From positions 1-64,000 of the forward strand of contig JBCCGK010000004.1 in assembly GCA_039029315.1 (NCBI GenBank): a DNA stretch of 64,000 nt, read 5' to 3'. Under the pieces are notes generated by a model. It was given only the letters and a program-made list of their open reading frames with translations, was not told where the DNA came from and did no database searches. A program made the position numbers and the translations under genes. The stretch is from JBCCCJ01 sp039029315 (lineage in GTDB: Bacteria; Bacteroidota; Bacteroidia; J057). Positions 1 to 8,057 of this stretch are shown here, in pieces. Numbering within the stretch: position 1 is the stretch's first letter; every line of letters starts with the position of its first letter.

Positions 1-2
1 AG

Positions 3-134
3 AAATATTTGCAGAATTACCTCAATGAATTCTGCTACAAACAAAACCGACGCTACTTCAATGAACGATTATTTGATAGACTGCTAATAGCTGCAGCTAC
101 TCTGTATTGGAAACCGGTGTATAGTGCCGGATAA
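3..134 (+). pseudogene. IS1595-family (ISXO2-like) transposase, C-terminal fragment cut by the window edge
   Basis: An open frame runs from base 3 to a TAA at 132-134 and encodes 43 residues with the pattern YLNEFCYKQNRR followed by FDRLL. This is the typical C-terminal end of the ISXO2-like DDE transposase domain of IS1595-type elements (YLNEFxYRxNRR...FDRLL). Only the tail is visible, so it cannot be told whether the full gene lies intact to the left or is a remnant. It is followed directly by a ~90-bp sequence that occurs again, inverted, near 47.6 kb. Family recognition rests on the motif alone. Confidence 0.7.
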
Positions 135-222
135 ACATTAATATAAAAAAAATCTGATAACTCGCTGTTTGACAGTCCATTCAATATTCAAAATTCTTCA
201 TTCAAAATTGTCTCCCTACTTA
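131..222 (+). repeat. Dispersed ~90-bp repeat, copy A
   Basis: Bases from about 131 to 222 match the reverse complement of 47550-47640 with only a handful of mismatches and single-base indels. The shared core includes AATCTGATAACTCGCTGT and then ATTCTTCATTCAAAATTG followed by TCTCCCTA. Copy A begins at the stop codon of the transposase fragment, so it could be the non-coding end of that insertion sequence, or an intergenic repeat of the genome. No coding potential is visible in it. Confidence 0.85.
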
Positions 223-318
223 CTTAAGCTGGCTTGTTGATGTTGACTTTGGCATCCAAGTATGAGAGAAAATATTTCTTCTATCTTTGCTCGAGACATC
301 ACTGTTAATTCCAGCAAT

Positions 319-786
319 ATGGTCCAATATCCTTATCTATACACACTGCTCCTTCTTGTGGGTCTTCTTAGTTCCACAACAGCTTTCACACAGGATTCTC
401 CTTCCTCCTCAGACAAGGATGACGCCATTCGGGCGTTGATTGATCAGTATTCTTTGGCTCGTCAGACAAAGGATACAAGCTTGTTGAAACAGATCCTGAC
501 AACAGACGTTGATCAATTGGTCTCTACTGGAGAATGGAGAAGAGAATTCTCCGCCTCTCTAGCAGGCATGCTCAGAAGTTCTGTTCGCAATACAGGCAAT
601 CGAACCCTGACTGTCGAGCATATCCGATATCCACAACCCGAAGTTGGTATTGTAGACTGCATATACGAAATTCTGAATGAAGATGGGAGTGTCAGAAAAA
701 TGTGGAGCACCTTCATTGTGATTGTTGAAGATGATCGCTGGAAGATCACTGCCATTAGGAATATGCTTCCGGCAAAAAGAAAATAG
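319..786 (+). CDS. Secreted NTF2/SnoaL-like protein
   Basis: The predicted protein is about 155 residues. The frame is open from 262, but the ATG at 319 gives a clean signal peptide (MVQYPYLYTLLLLVGLLSS followed by Ala/Thr-rich residues) and is preferred. After the signal peptide comes a helix with DDAIRALIDQYSLARQTKD, then strands ending in a WKITAIRNM motif. This is the layout of DUF4440/SnoaL-like members of the NTF2 superfamily, which form a cone-shaped pocket and often act as small-ligand binding or isomerase-like proteins. No catalytic residues can be assigned, so function is unknown. It is followed convergently by the ADP-ribosylglycohydrolase gene, with 11 bases between the two stop codons. 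Confidence 0.65.
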   Translation: MVQYPYLYTLLLLVGLLSSTTAFTQDSPSSSDKDDAIRALIDQYSLARQTKDTSLLKQILTTDVDQLVSTGEWRREFSASLAGMLRSSVRNTGNRTLTVEHIRYPQPEVGIVDCIYEILNEDGSVRKMWSTFIVIVEDDRWKITAIRNMLPAKRK

Positions 787-797
787 CTGATTGCTCT

Positions 798-1790
798 TCA
801 CAATCCCGACTGAGTGGCAATCTCCCGGAGATATTCTTTGCCTTCTACCTGATCAAGCATGAAGGCAGGTAGGCTATGCAATCCCGTTTTTCCGGCGATG
901 ATCCCGGTACAGATGGAAGCCACAGAGTCTACATCCCCCCCTAATCTTACAGATTTTTTCAAGGCATCGAACGCATCTTTGCTGTGTTTGAGAACATATA
1001 ATACACAACCCGTTGTGAATTTTGAATCTGAGGGTACCCCATGAATTCCTGGCAGGAAGTAGGGCATTTCTATGGGTTGGGAGCCACACAATTGAACAAA
1101 ATGATGATCTTCCAAAGCTTCGTAGGCCGGGAGTTGGTCTACCAGTGTCAAATACTTCGTGTAGTCTTCGTCGAGGTCCACAAGTCGTTGACAGTAGGCA
1201 ATCACATCCTTATTTGTTCCAGCATGAATGATCAGCCATTCTGCTGCTCTGCCTATACATTGGCTGGAAATGATTGCAGCAGGATTGGGATGAGTAGCAA
1301 TGGCATTCATTCTGGCATATTCATTGATCAAAGAGGCATCTACAAATCCAAGTGGTACGGATCGCATGGCTGGGGCATTTCCGGGATTTGGTCGATTCCG
1401 CTGAAAGGTTCTGATCTCTTCGATGCTTTTTGACCCATTGAAATACCAGCTCATCGACCCATGCCCATTGCGACCATAGCCTTTCAAGGTCTCGCCTCGG
1501 TGATACTCTTCTTCCCAACAGTTCAGGAGTAAGGATTCGGAGAATGGCTGATCAGACATCAAGGCCTTGATCAGGCCTATGGTCATTTCGGTATCATCTG
1601 TATAATCCCAGGGATGGTAATTATGAGTAAAGGCGGAAAGCTGATCAGAAGGCACACGGATTGACATTCTGGCATTGACCAGACTCGTAAAATCTACCTC
1701 TTGCCGTATCCAGCGTCTATCCTGAAATTCCACCCCAGCCCCAAAAGCATCTCCAATTGCGATTCCCAGGAGCGTATGGTAAAAGGTCAT
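798..1790 (-). CDS. ADP-ribosylglycohydrolase family protein (DraG/ARH-like)
   Basis: The 330-residue protein has the hallmarks of the ADP-ribosylglycohydrolase family: an N-terminal GIAIGDAFGAGVEF segment, the metal-binding TDDTEM motif at residues 64-69, and the C-terminal GGDVDSVA motif at 284-291 that supplies further di-metal ligands (usually Mg2+ or Mn2+). Members hydrolyse ADP-ribose from arginine, serine or nucleic-acid targets, or act on related nucleotides. Length fits a single catalytic domain with no signal peptide, so it should be cytosolic. It stands alone on the minus strand, facing the NTF2-like gene. The substrate cannot be deduced; reversal of ADP-ribosylation by a host toxin or antitoxin system is possible but unsupported by neighbours. 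Confidence 0.9.
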   Translation of the reverse strand: MTFYHTLLGIAIGDAFGAGVEFQDRRWIRQEVDFTSLVNARMSIRVPSDQLSAFTHNYHPWDYTDDTEMTIGLIKALMSDQPFSESLLLNCWEEEYHRGETLKGYGRNGHGSMSWYFNGSKSIEEIRTFQRNRPNPGNAPAMRSVPLGFVDASLINEYARMNAIATHPNPAAIISSQCIGRAAEWLIIHAGTNKDVIAYCQRLVDLDEDYTKYLTLVDQLPAYEALEDHHFVQLCGSQPIEMPYFLPGIHGVPSDSKFTTGCVLYVLKHSKDAFDALKKSVRLGGDVDSVASICTGIIAGKTGLHSLPAFMLDQVEGKEYLREIATQSGL

Positions 1791-1901
1791 GTTGTAGGCA
1801 AACTGCTAGAAAGAAAGAATAAAAAGAGAGCAAGGATGGAATAAGAAACTGACGCACAAAAGAGGGTTTGTGCATCTGACAGCTCACATAGGAAGGCTTA
1901 T

Positions 1902-2399
1902 CTATCGAACGATGGTGATATAATCTGTATACACCGCGCTTTCCACCCCTTCTTCAATCGGGGTTGCCAGGTTTCCGGCCCGATCCTCAAATTTGATTTG
2001 ATAGCGAATTTCTTGTTCTGTAAATCCAGGCAGCACAATGGTAAAATCCACTTTGATTTTAATCTCTCCCTGAATAGAAGGATTTTTGACATCTGGTGTC
2101 AGATTAGGAATGCTATACGCCAGCGTAGCCTGGGTTTCAGTCAACCCATTTCCGACACGTGAATCAATCAATCGCAGATTGATATCGCCTTCCTCAATTG
2201 CACCCAGATCACCATCTCCATCTTGAAACCGAAATCGAATTATGATCGAATCCTGGTATTGAGTAACTACTTTTGGATGAATATCCAGAAACTCTATTCT
2301 TGGCTCCAGGGGGAACACTGGATCATTGCTGCACGATACCACTGCCAGGAGGAGCAAAGGCACAAATGTCAGTATGCTTAGATTTTTTCGCTTCATCAT
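1902..2399 (-). CDS. Small secreted lipoprotein, unknown function
   Basis: The frame is open from 2447, but the methionines at about 2399/2396 begin a lipoprotein signal: a KRK basic start, a hydrophobic stretch and the lipobox VVSC. The mature protein (about 140 residues) contains a RFRFQDGDGDLG segment. Short Bacteroidota lipoproteins of unknown role often carry this Ig-like beta pattern with acidic Ca2+-type loops. It starts divergently from the barrel protein at 2586, and the ~190-bp spacer presumably carries both promoters. No enzymatic motif is visible. Confidence 0.7.
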   Translation of the reverse strand: MMKRKNLSILTFVPLLLLAVVSCSNDPVFPLEPRIEFLDIHPKVVTQYQDSIIIRFRFQDGDGDLGAIEEGDINLRLIDSRVGNGLTETQATLAYSIPNLTPDVKNPSIQGEIKIKVDFTIVLPGFTEQEIRYQIKFEDRAGNLATPIEEGVESAVYTDYITIVR

Positions 2400-2585
2400 A
2401 TCGTATACGGAAGATAGGCAAAGTGGAGGAATTTCACAACCAAGCACCTATTTTCCTCATAAGGATGTCAGAAAGATTACATTTTTAACAAAATCTCTGT
2501 CAAATATCTCTTTTTTTAGCGGCCAGAAAATGTTAGGTCTCTTTGCATCTTCCTTTCTCCTTTCAGCCTTCAGGCTGTATTTTGA

Positions 2586-3428
2586 ATGGAAAGAAGGAGC
2601 ATGCGCATACTCATTTTATTCATTGTTCTGTTTGTTGAAGTCTTCCCCCTTTTTGGCCAATCGTTGACGTATCGATCCATGCCAGCGAATCCTGAGTATC
2701 TGATGTGGCACAGGGCACGGACCATTTCCACTACTTCTCCACCAGATCAAGTTTCCTCTGATTCTCCTCCCTCACATTCGGCTCCCAAACCCACAGGGAT
2801 GATCCTTGGATTGGGGCTAACAGGAACCAGCTATTATGGCGATTTAAATCATCTGGCGGATGCAGCAGGACATCCCCCTTCTCATGTGGCCTTTCATCCC
2901 GGCGTGAACATCAGCTTCAGAAAAACAACAGCCCGGAGGATCATCCCGGTCCTGCATGTCGGGTATGGCAAATTTGTCTCTCAGAATGATGCACTCCTCC
3001 CTGCTCCTTTTCGGCTGGGAGAAACGGATACCCTTCTCCTGCCCAATAGCTATGCAGAAACCGTCTTGATCTATGGACAAATTCAGCTGCGCTTAGCGAT
3101 TCTTCCTTTGACCTACAAATTCCAGCCCTATGTCAGTGTGGGTGTCGGGGGCCTGATGTTTGCTCCCAGAGCAGAAGATGGAATTTTGCTCTACAGAAAA
3201 AAAACCACCCGCAGCCCAGATGAAACCGAATATGGGACCCTTACCTATAGCTTTCCTTTCAGTGCAGGATTCGAGTATTTTCTCAGCCATCGAATCGGTT
3301 TACATCTGGCCTATAGCTACCGCATCAATGGATCAGACTACCTGGACAATATTAGTCAGTTGGGGAATCACAAAGGCAATGACAGACTTCATCAGATCGA
3401 ATTGGGCATCCTTGTACCTGTGCAGTAA
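2586..3428 (+). CDS. Outer-membrane beta-barrel protein
   Basis: The 280-residue protein has an N-terminal signal peptide (hydrophobic LILFIVLFVEVFPLFG ending at about residue 25; the second ATG at 2601 is an equally good start). Then comes a Ser/Pro-rich linker and alternating amphipathic strands such as GMILGLGLTGTSYYGDLN and LGIHLAYSYRINGSDYLDN-like segments up to the C-terminus. The GTSYYGDLN pattern recalls DUF6089/PorT-like barrels of Bacteroidota. Role is unknown; it may be a small porin or an anchoring barrel. The gene is divergent from the lipoprotein at 1902-2399 and lies 18 bp before the transporter gene. Confidence 0.65.
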   Translation: MERRSMRILILFIVLFVEVFPLFGQSLTYRSMPANPEYLMWHRARTISTTSPPDQVSSDSPPSHSAPKPTGMILGLGLTGTSYYGDLNHLADAAGHPPSHVAFHPGVNISFRKTTARRIIPVLHVGYGKFVSQNDALLPAPFRLGETDTLLLPNSYAETVLIYGQIQLRLAILPLTYKFQPYVSVGVGGLMFAPRAEDGILLYRKKTTRSPDETEYGTLTYSFPFSAGFEYFLSHRIGLHLAYSYRINGSDYLDNISQLGNHKGNDRLHQIELGILVPVQ

Positions 3429-3446
3429 AAGAATCGAAAAATCCGT

Positions 3447-4817
3447 ATGTTCGCATTGGCACTAAGGCCATATGCTATGACTACTACTACCCAATCTTCT
3501 TATCTGGCCCCTCCAGTCCGATTTCTTGACAAACTCAAATACCTTGGTCCTGGTTTCATCCTCTCTGCCAGTATTGTTGGCTCAGGAGAATTGATCGCTA
3601 CGACCGCTCTTGGCGCCAAGGCAGGATTCATTACCTTCTGGGTGATTCTGGTCAGCTGCCTTGTGAAGGTCACCATTCAGCTTGAATTTGGCAAACATGC
3701 CATTTATAGTGGCGAGACTGTGATGGAAGCCTTCAACAAACTGCCTGGACCACGCTTTGGCAAGGCGAACTGGTCCATCTGGACCTGGTTGAGCCTGATG
3801 CTGCCAAAATTCCTTCAGGTGGCAGGGATTGTCGGTGGGGTAATCCTGGCCCTTCAAATCGCATTTGAGGGACTGCCCCTCTGGGTTTGGGGAGTGATTG
3901 TTCCTGTGAGTGTGTCCTTGCTGATCTATCGGGGGCAATATGTATTTATTGAAAAATTTTCCTTAACCCTCATCGGCTTGTTTTCACTGATGACACTGAT
4001 ATGTGTGATCGCTTTGCAATTCACGCCATATGCCTTTAGCTGGGGAGATGTCGCTTCCGGCCTCACCTTTCAGCTTCCTGCGACTGCAATCGTTTTTGCC
4101 ATTGGTGCATTTGGTATCACAGGGGTAGGAGGCGATGAAATCATGTTTTACAATTATTGGTGTCTCGAAAAAGGCTATGCCAAACATGTTGGCCCAAGAG
4201 AAGAAACCGACGAGTGGTACCAACGGGCAAAAGGTTGGATCAAGGTCATGACACTGGATGCGATTCTGGCCATGGTGGTCTATACAGTTGTAACAGCCGC
4301 CTTCTACCTCTTGGGATCGGCTGTCCTTCATGGTACCGAAAACATTCCAGAAGGATCACAAGTGATAGAAACACTTTCGACCATGTATACCGAGACGCTC
4401 GGTCCCTGGGCCAAAGTTGTCTTCCTGGTAGGCGCGGTAGTTGTGTTGTACTCTACCCTCTTTGGTGCACTGGCTTCGTGGATTCGAATTTTTGCAGACG
4501 CCTTTTACAAGGTAGGCTGGGTAGATCTCTCAACGCCCAAAGGCTATCGACAAGTCCTTGCCTGGATGGCATGGATCATTCCCGCTATATGGACCATTCT
4601 GTATGTATTCATTCAGTTGCCAGTATTCATGGTCATGATAGGGGGGGTGGCAACGTCTATCATTCTCTTTCTCGTTGTCTATGTGGCGATACATCTCCGA
4701 TACCAACGTCTCCCAAAAGAATTAACCCCGACAAGAAGGTATGATTTATTTTTCTGGCTGAGTGCTGTTTCAATCGTTCTGGTTGGGGTGTATGGAATTT
4801 CAAAATTACTGATATAA
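3447..4817 (+). CDS. Nramp-related divalent metal transporter family protein
   Basis: The 456-residue protein is strongly hydrophobic with about 11 membrane helices. Its first helix reads KYLGPGFILSASIVGSGELIATTALGAKAG, aligning with helix 1 of Nramp/MntH transporters. The canonical metal-binding DPGN there is replaced by GSGE (residues 45-48). The helix-6 MPH signature is also absent and the region reads GAFGITGVGGDEIMFYN. This places it among Nramp-related proteins whose substrate may not be Mn2+/Fe2+ (Mg2+ or other substrates are known for relatives). A second ATG at 3477 is a plausible start. The following gene begins 1 base after its stop, suggesting cotranscription. Confidence 0.85.
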   Translation: MFALALRPYAMTTTTQSSYLAPPVRFLDKLKYLGPGFILSASIVGSGELIATTALGAKAGFITFWVILVSCLVKVTIQLEFGKHAIYSGETVMEAFNKLPGPRFGKANWSIWTWLSLMLPKFLQVAGIVGGVILALQIAFEGLPLWVWGVIVPVSVSLLIYRGQYVFIEKFSLTLIGLFSLMTLICVIALQFTPYAFSWGDVASGLTFQLPATAIVFAIGAFGITGVGGDEIMFYNYWCLEKGYAKHVGPREETDEWYQRAKGWIKVMTLDAILAMVVYTVVTAAFYLLGSAVLHGTENIPEGSQVIETLSTMYTETLGPWAKVVFLVGAVVVLYSTLFGALASWIRIFADAFYKVGWVDLSTPKGYRQVLAWMAWIIPAIWTILYVFIQLPVFMVMIGGVATSIILFLVVYVAIHLRYQRLPKELTPTRRYDLFFWLSAVSIVLVGVYGISKLLI

Positions 4818-4818
4818 T

Positions 4819-5295
4819 ATGTCAACCATTCTATTCAAGGAAGGTGTGAATGATCTTCAGGATTGGATAGGGCTATCCAAATTCAACAGAGTATTCGATT
4901 ATCTGATTGATTTTTGCCGATCCCATATGCTGAATGAGCCTCTTACTCAATTGATCAAGCAAAAAGGGACCTGGACTGATCTGAAAAGAAAAACCATACT
5001 CGGGACAATCTCCAGGAAAGGAGAAAAAGAAAGCAAGGACCTGATCAAGGAGGAGTTACTAGCCATCTTGTCCCAGTTGAGCACATCTCATGGTCTCCTG
5101 GAAGCGAAGCCTGTACATGCCGCTACCACATCAGCGCCACCACCGCCCGACACCGACCATCCATTGCCCCCTTTGCCTCCACCTAAGAAACAGCCCCCCT
5201 GGTGGCAGCGCCTCTTTTCTATGAATCCTCTTCTTATTGTTTGTATGTTTGCGCAAGAAAAACTCGACATATTGGTCCAACCTTTTGTATCATGA
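4819..5295 (+). CDS. Small protein with an effector-associated-domain-like (EAD) N-terminus and proline-rich tail
   Basis: The first ~80 residues form an all-helical domain with FDYLIDFCRSHMLNEPL, then LKRKTILGTISRKGEKE and a final KEELLAIL helix. This matches the general pattern I know for Bacteroidota effector-associated domains of the EAD11 type, small death-fold-like adaptors that pair effectors with sensor NTPases in conflict systems. A linker of repeated prolines (SAPPPPDTDHPLPPLPPPKK) and a short hydrophobic C-terminus follow. It sits between a transporter (1-base gap) and a DUF2147 gene whose ATG overlaps this stop codon (ATGA). The domain call is from memory of the consensus, not a search. 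Confidence 0.5.
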   Translation: MSTILFKEGVNDLQDWIGLSKFNRVFDYLIDFCRSHMLNEPLTQLIKQKGTWTDLKRKTILGTISRKGEKESKDLIKEELLAILSQLSTSHGLLEAKPVHAATTSAPPPPDTDHPLPPLPPPKKQPPWWQRLFSMNPLLIVCMFAQEKLDILVQPFVS

Positions 5296-5714
5296 AAACT
5301 TATTTATCTACCGCTGTAATTTTGTTGTTTTTCCTCCAGACACTACCTGCCCTCTCCCAACACCCCGTTCTTGGCAAATGGCATTCCAAGGGAGAAAATG
5401 GAGAAGGAATCATTGAGATCTTTATCACAGAAGAAGGCATCTTGCATGGACGTCTCCTGGATGCACTTGATGAAGAAAAAAACCGTATCCTCGCTGAAAG
5501 AATGGCAGAAGCTGGTGCGACTGAGTTTCTCATCCTGGAACATCTCGAACAAGAGAAAGAAAATGTCTGGCGTGATGGAACCATTTACTCCTATGAAAGA
5601 GACTCCCGCTATAGCTGCAAATTGGAGTTTCTCAATGACGACCAAGTAAAAATCACAGCATATTTTCTCGGCATTTTCAGCAAATCCTTTATCTGGAACC
5701 GCTGGAAACAATAA
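5292..5714 (+). CDS. DUF2147 family secreted protein
   Basis: The ATG at 5292 overlaps the stop of the preceding gene (ATGA) and begins a signal peptide (KTYLSTAVILLFFLQTLPALS). The frame is open further upstream from 5202, but that extension would bury the signal. The mature part starts GKWHSKGENGEGIIEIFI and continues with GRLL. This is the lipocalin-like opening of DUF2147 proteins, usually about 140-160 residues, periplasmic or secreted, and of unknown ligand. The C-terminal KSFIWNRWK segment fits the typical final strand. Confidence 0.75.
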   Translation: MKTYLSTAVILLFFLQTLPALSQHPVLGKWHSKGENGEGIIEIFITEEGILHGRLLDALDEEKNRILAERMAEAGATEFLILEHLEQEKENVWRDGTIYSYERDSRYSCKLEFLNDDQVKITAYFLGIFSKSFIWNRWKQ

Positions 5715-5725
5715 ATCTCTGGCAT

Positions 5726-7570
5726 ATGAAAGAACGTATCCTCTTCCTCATTCTTCTTTGTTTCACCATCTTAGCCTCTGCCCAAGACAGAAGAAGAGCT
5801 CCACTCGTTCTGGAACAGATCCCTGATTTTTTTCAGACGCCAGCCGACGGGAACATAATCCAGCCAACTGGTGTGGCGGTGAATTCCAAAGGGCATGTCT
5901 TTGTCTTCAACAAAGGCAATCAAAAACTGATGGAGTTCAGCGAATCCGGAGCCTACATTCGCTCTCTTGGAGCTGGACTGTTCAAAGACCCGCACGGACT
6001 CCGAATTGATCAGGATGACAATATTTGGACCACCGATGTGGAGACACATCTGGTCATCAAAATGAATCCTGAAGGAAAGGTTTTGATGGTTTTGGGACAA
6101 AATGGAAGCAGTGGATTGTATGATGAGGCGCGTAAGATGATTCTTTTTTTCAAACCAGCAGATATAGCCTTTGGAAGAAATGGTGATATCTATGTTGCTG
6201 ACGGCTATGGCAATCATCGAGTCGTGAGGCTGGACAAGCATGGTACGCTCATCAAAGCCTGGGGCGAACAAGGCAAGGAGGAAGGCAACTTTGACAATCC
6301 ACACAATATCGTGCTTGATCCAAGAGGAAGGGTGTATGTAGCAGACCGCTACAACAGCCGAATTCAGGTCTTTTCCCGAGACGGAGAATTTCTGGCAGCC
6401 TGGACGCATCTTGGCAAGCCCTGGGGTCTGGCCTTAAGTCCAGAAATGAATCTATACATGTCTGATGGAGACAATGAGCGAATCCTAAAACTCAATCTGG
6501 AAGGAAAGATCCTCGAAACCTACGAAGCAGGTCCAGGAACACAGGCAGGTCAGTTCCGGGCCGCTCATGGCATTGCAGTTGGTCCGCAGGAAGAGGTATT
6601 CGTAACGGAAGTGCTCAATTGGCGGGTCCAAAAATTTATCCAGAGCTGGAATAGCGAAAAATGGGAACGCATTCACAGCAGCGGATGTGCCCATCGACGC
6701 CATGAATCTGCTTTCGTTGAGGTGGACGGCAAATTCTACGCTTTGGGCGGGAGGAATACCCATAAGGTAGACATCTTCGATCCGAAGACCAAGAGCTGGA
6801 CACAGGGTGCTGACAGTCCACTGGAAATGCACCACTTTCAGGCCATCGAATATAAGAGCGAAATCTGGGTGATTGGTGCCTTTACCGGTCCGTATCCCAA
6901 GGAGGAACCCATTCCCTTTCTCTATGTCTACAATCCTGCGCAGGATCGATGGCGGGTCGGTGGTCGATTGCCTGAAGGAAGATTCAGGGGAGCTGCGGGA
7001 GCCCTGGTATATCAAGACAAGTTCTATCTGCTTTGTGGCAACCAATTGGGGCACTACAGTGGACATACTACCTGGTTTGACCAATTTGATCCAACAACTG
7101 GAACATGGACTGCCATGCCTGATGCGCCCCATACGAGAGATCACTTCCAGATGGCTGTCATAGATGGCAAATTGTATGCGGCAGCTGGACGCAACACCTC
7201 TCAAAAGACGGGCAATGTGATGAATCAGACCATCCCGGAAGTGGATGTCTTTGACTTCGCCAGTGGGAGCTGGACAAGCTTACCCAAATCCGCCCATTTA
7301 CCGACACTTCGGGCTGGCACAACAGTTGTTACGCATGGAGATCAACTCATCGTTATGGGCGGAGAAAGCAATACACAAGTGCCTGCTCACAATGAAGCAG
7401 AAGCCTATGATGTTTCAGAGGGCAAATGGATTCCAAAAGAACGAATGCTCCAGGGGAGGCATGGCACACAAGCCATTTTGTATCAGGGCAAAGTCTACAT
7501 CGCCGGAGGATCTGCAGATCGGGGCGGCGGACCAGAGCTGAGAAGCATCGATGTGTGGGAGATAGATTAG
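5726..7570 (+). CDS. Secreted NHL-repeat / Kelch-repeat double beta-propeller protein
   Basis: The 614-residue protein opens with a signal peptide (ILFLILLCFTILASA). Residues ~40-310 are NHL repeats (IQPTGVAVNSKGHVFVFNKGN, NIWTTDV, GDIYVADGYGNHRVVR, GRVYVADRYNSRIQVF), the six-bladed propeller also used by peptidyl-alpha-hydroxyglycine lyases. Residues ~320-614 are Kelch repeats (GGRNTHKVDIFDP, AAGRNTSQKTG, VMGGESN, YIAGGSADRG), a second propeller. No catalytic site is apparent. Such proteins usually mediate binding at the cell surface. It lies 11 bp after the DUF2147 gene and may be cotranscribed with it. Confidence 0.85.
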   Translation: MKERILFLILLCFTILASAQDRRRAPLVLEQIPDFFQTPADGNIIQPTGVAVNSKGHVFVFNKGNQKLMEFSESGAYIRSLGAGLFKDPHGLRIDQDDNIWTTDVETHLVIKMNPEGKVLMVLGQNGSSGLYDEARKMILFFKPADIAFGRNGDIYVADGYGNHRVVRLDKHGTLIKAWGEQGKEEGNFDNPHNIVLDPRGRVYVADRYNSRIQVFSRDGEFLAAWTHLGKPWGLALSPEMNLYMSDGDNERILKLNLEGKILETYEAGPGTQAGQFRAAHGIAVGPQEEVFVTEVLNWRVQKFIQSWNSEKWERIHSSGCAHRRHESAFVEVDGKFYALGGRNTHKVDIFDPKTKSWTQGADSPLEMHHFQAIEYKSEIWVIGAFTGPYPKEEPIPFLYVYNPAQDRWRVGGRLPEGRFRGAAGALVYQDKFYLLCGNQLGHYSGHTTWFDQFDPTTGTWTAMPDAPHTRDHFQMAVIDGKLYAAAGRNTSQKTGNVMNQTIPEVDVFDFASGSWTSLPKSAHLPTLRAGTTVVTHGDQLIVMGGESNTQVPAHNEAEAYDVSEGKWIPKERMLQGRHGTQAILYQGKVYIAGGSADRGGGPELRSIDVWEID

Positions 7571-8057
7571 GTGATGGGGGCAAAGGCATGGACTGAAACA
7601 GGTAGTTTTCATCTTGTCATGGGACCAGAGAAAGGGAAAAGCATCTGACGCTAGTTCAGCGGTTCCCTTACCCAGCTTGGTTGATGGAGTCACTCAAAAA
7701 ACAGCTATTCATTTCCAGAATTAGGTAGAGGATCACATCTAAGGCTAATCTGCTGCCAGATGATTTGTAGAGATGATCGGCAGACCACCTCTCTTATTGA
7801 CCGATCGCAGATTAAGAAGACATACTCTTCGATCACACCCCAGCCAGCAATGGTCTGACGATCATTGCTAGTTCCTTACGGCAGCCTTATAGGTTTGGCA
7901 CTACCCAGATTTGATTACTCAATCGATCATATGGGCTCCTTTGATATTCCGCTATCAGGAGCAGATCTGATGCAAGGCTTCGAACTTCATATGAATGAAT
8001 TACTTGAAGAAGAGGATTGATAAGGATTCCGTCCTGATTTTTTCTTTTCTTCGGGAC
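7571..8057. other. Intergenic region without a recognisable gene
   Basis: About 490 bp between the NHL-Kelch gene and the chosen start of the DUF5916 gene. Short minus-strand frames here have no family features and partly overlap the flanking coding regions. No convincing terminator hairpin, palindrome or tRNA was seen. The promoter of the DUF5916 gene probably lies here, but no clear TAnnTTTG box stands out. Confidence 0.5.

Noticed and set aside
7353..7693. Two minus-strand frames overlapping the end of the NHL-Kelch gene
   Set aside because: They overlap a clearly coding region and have no recognisable features.
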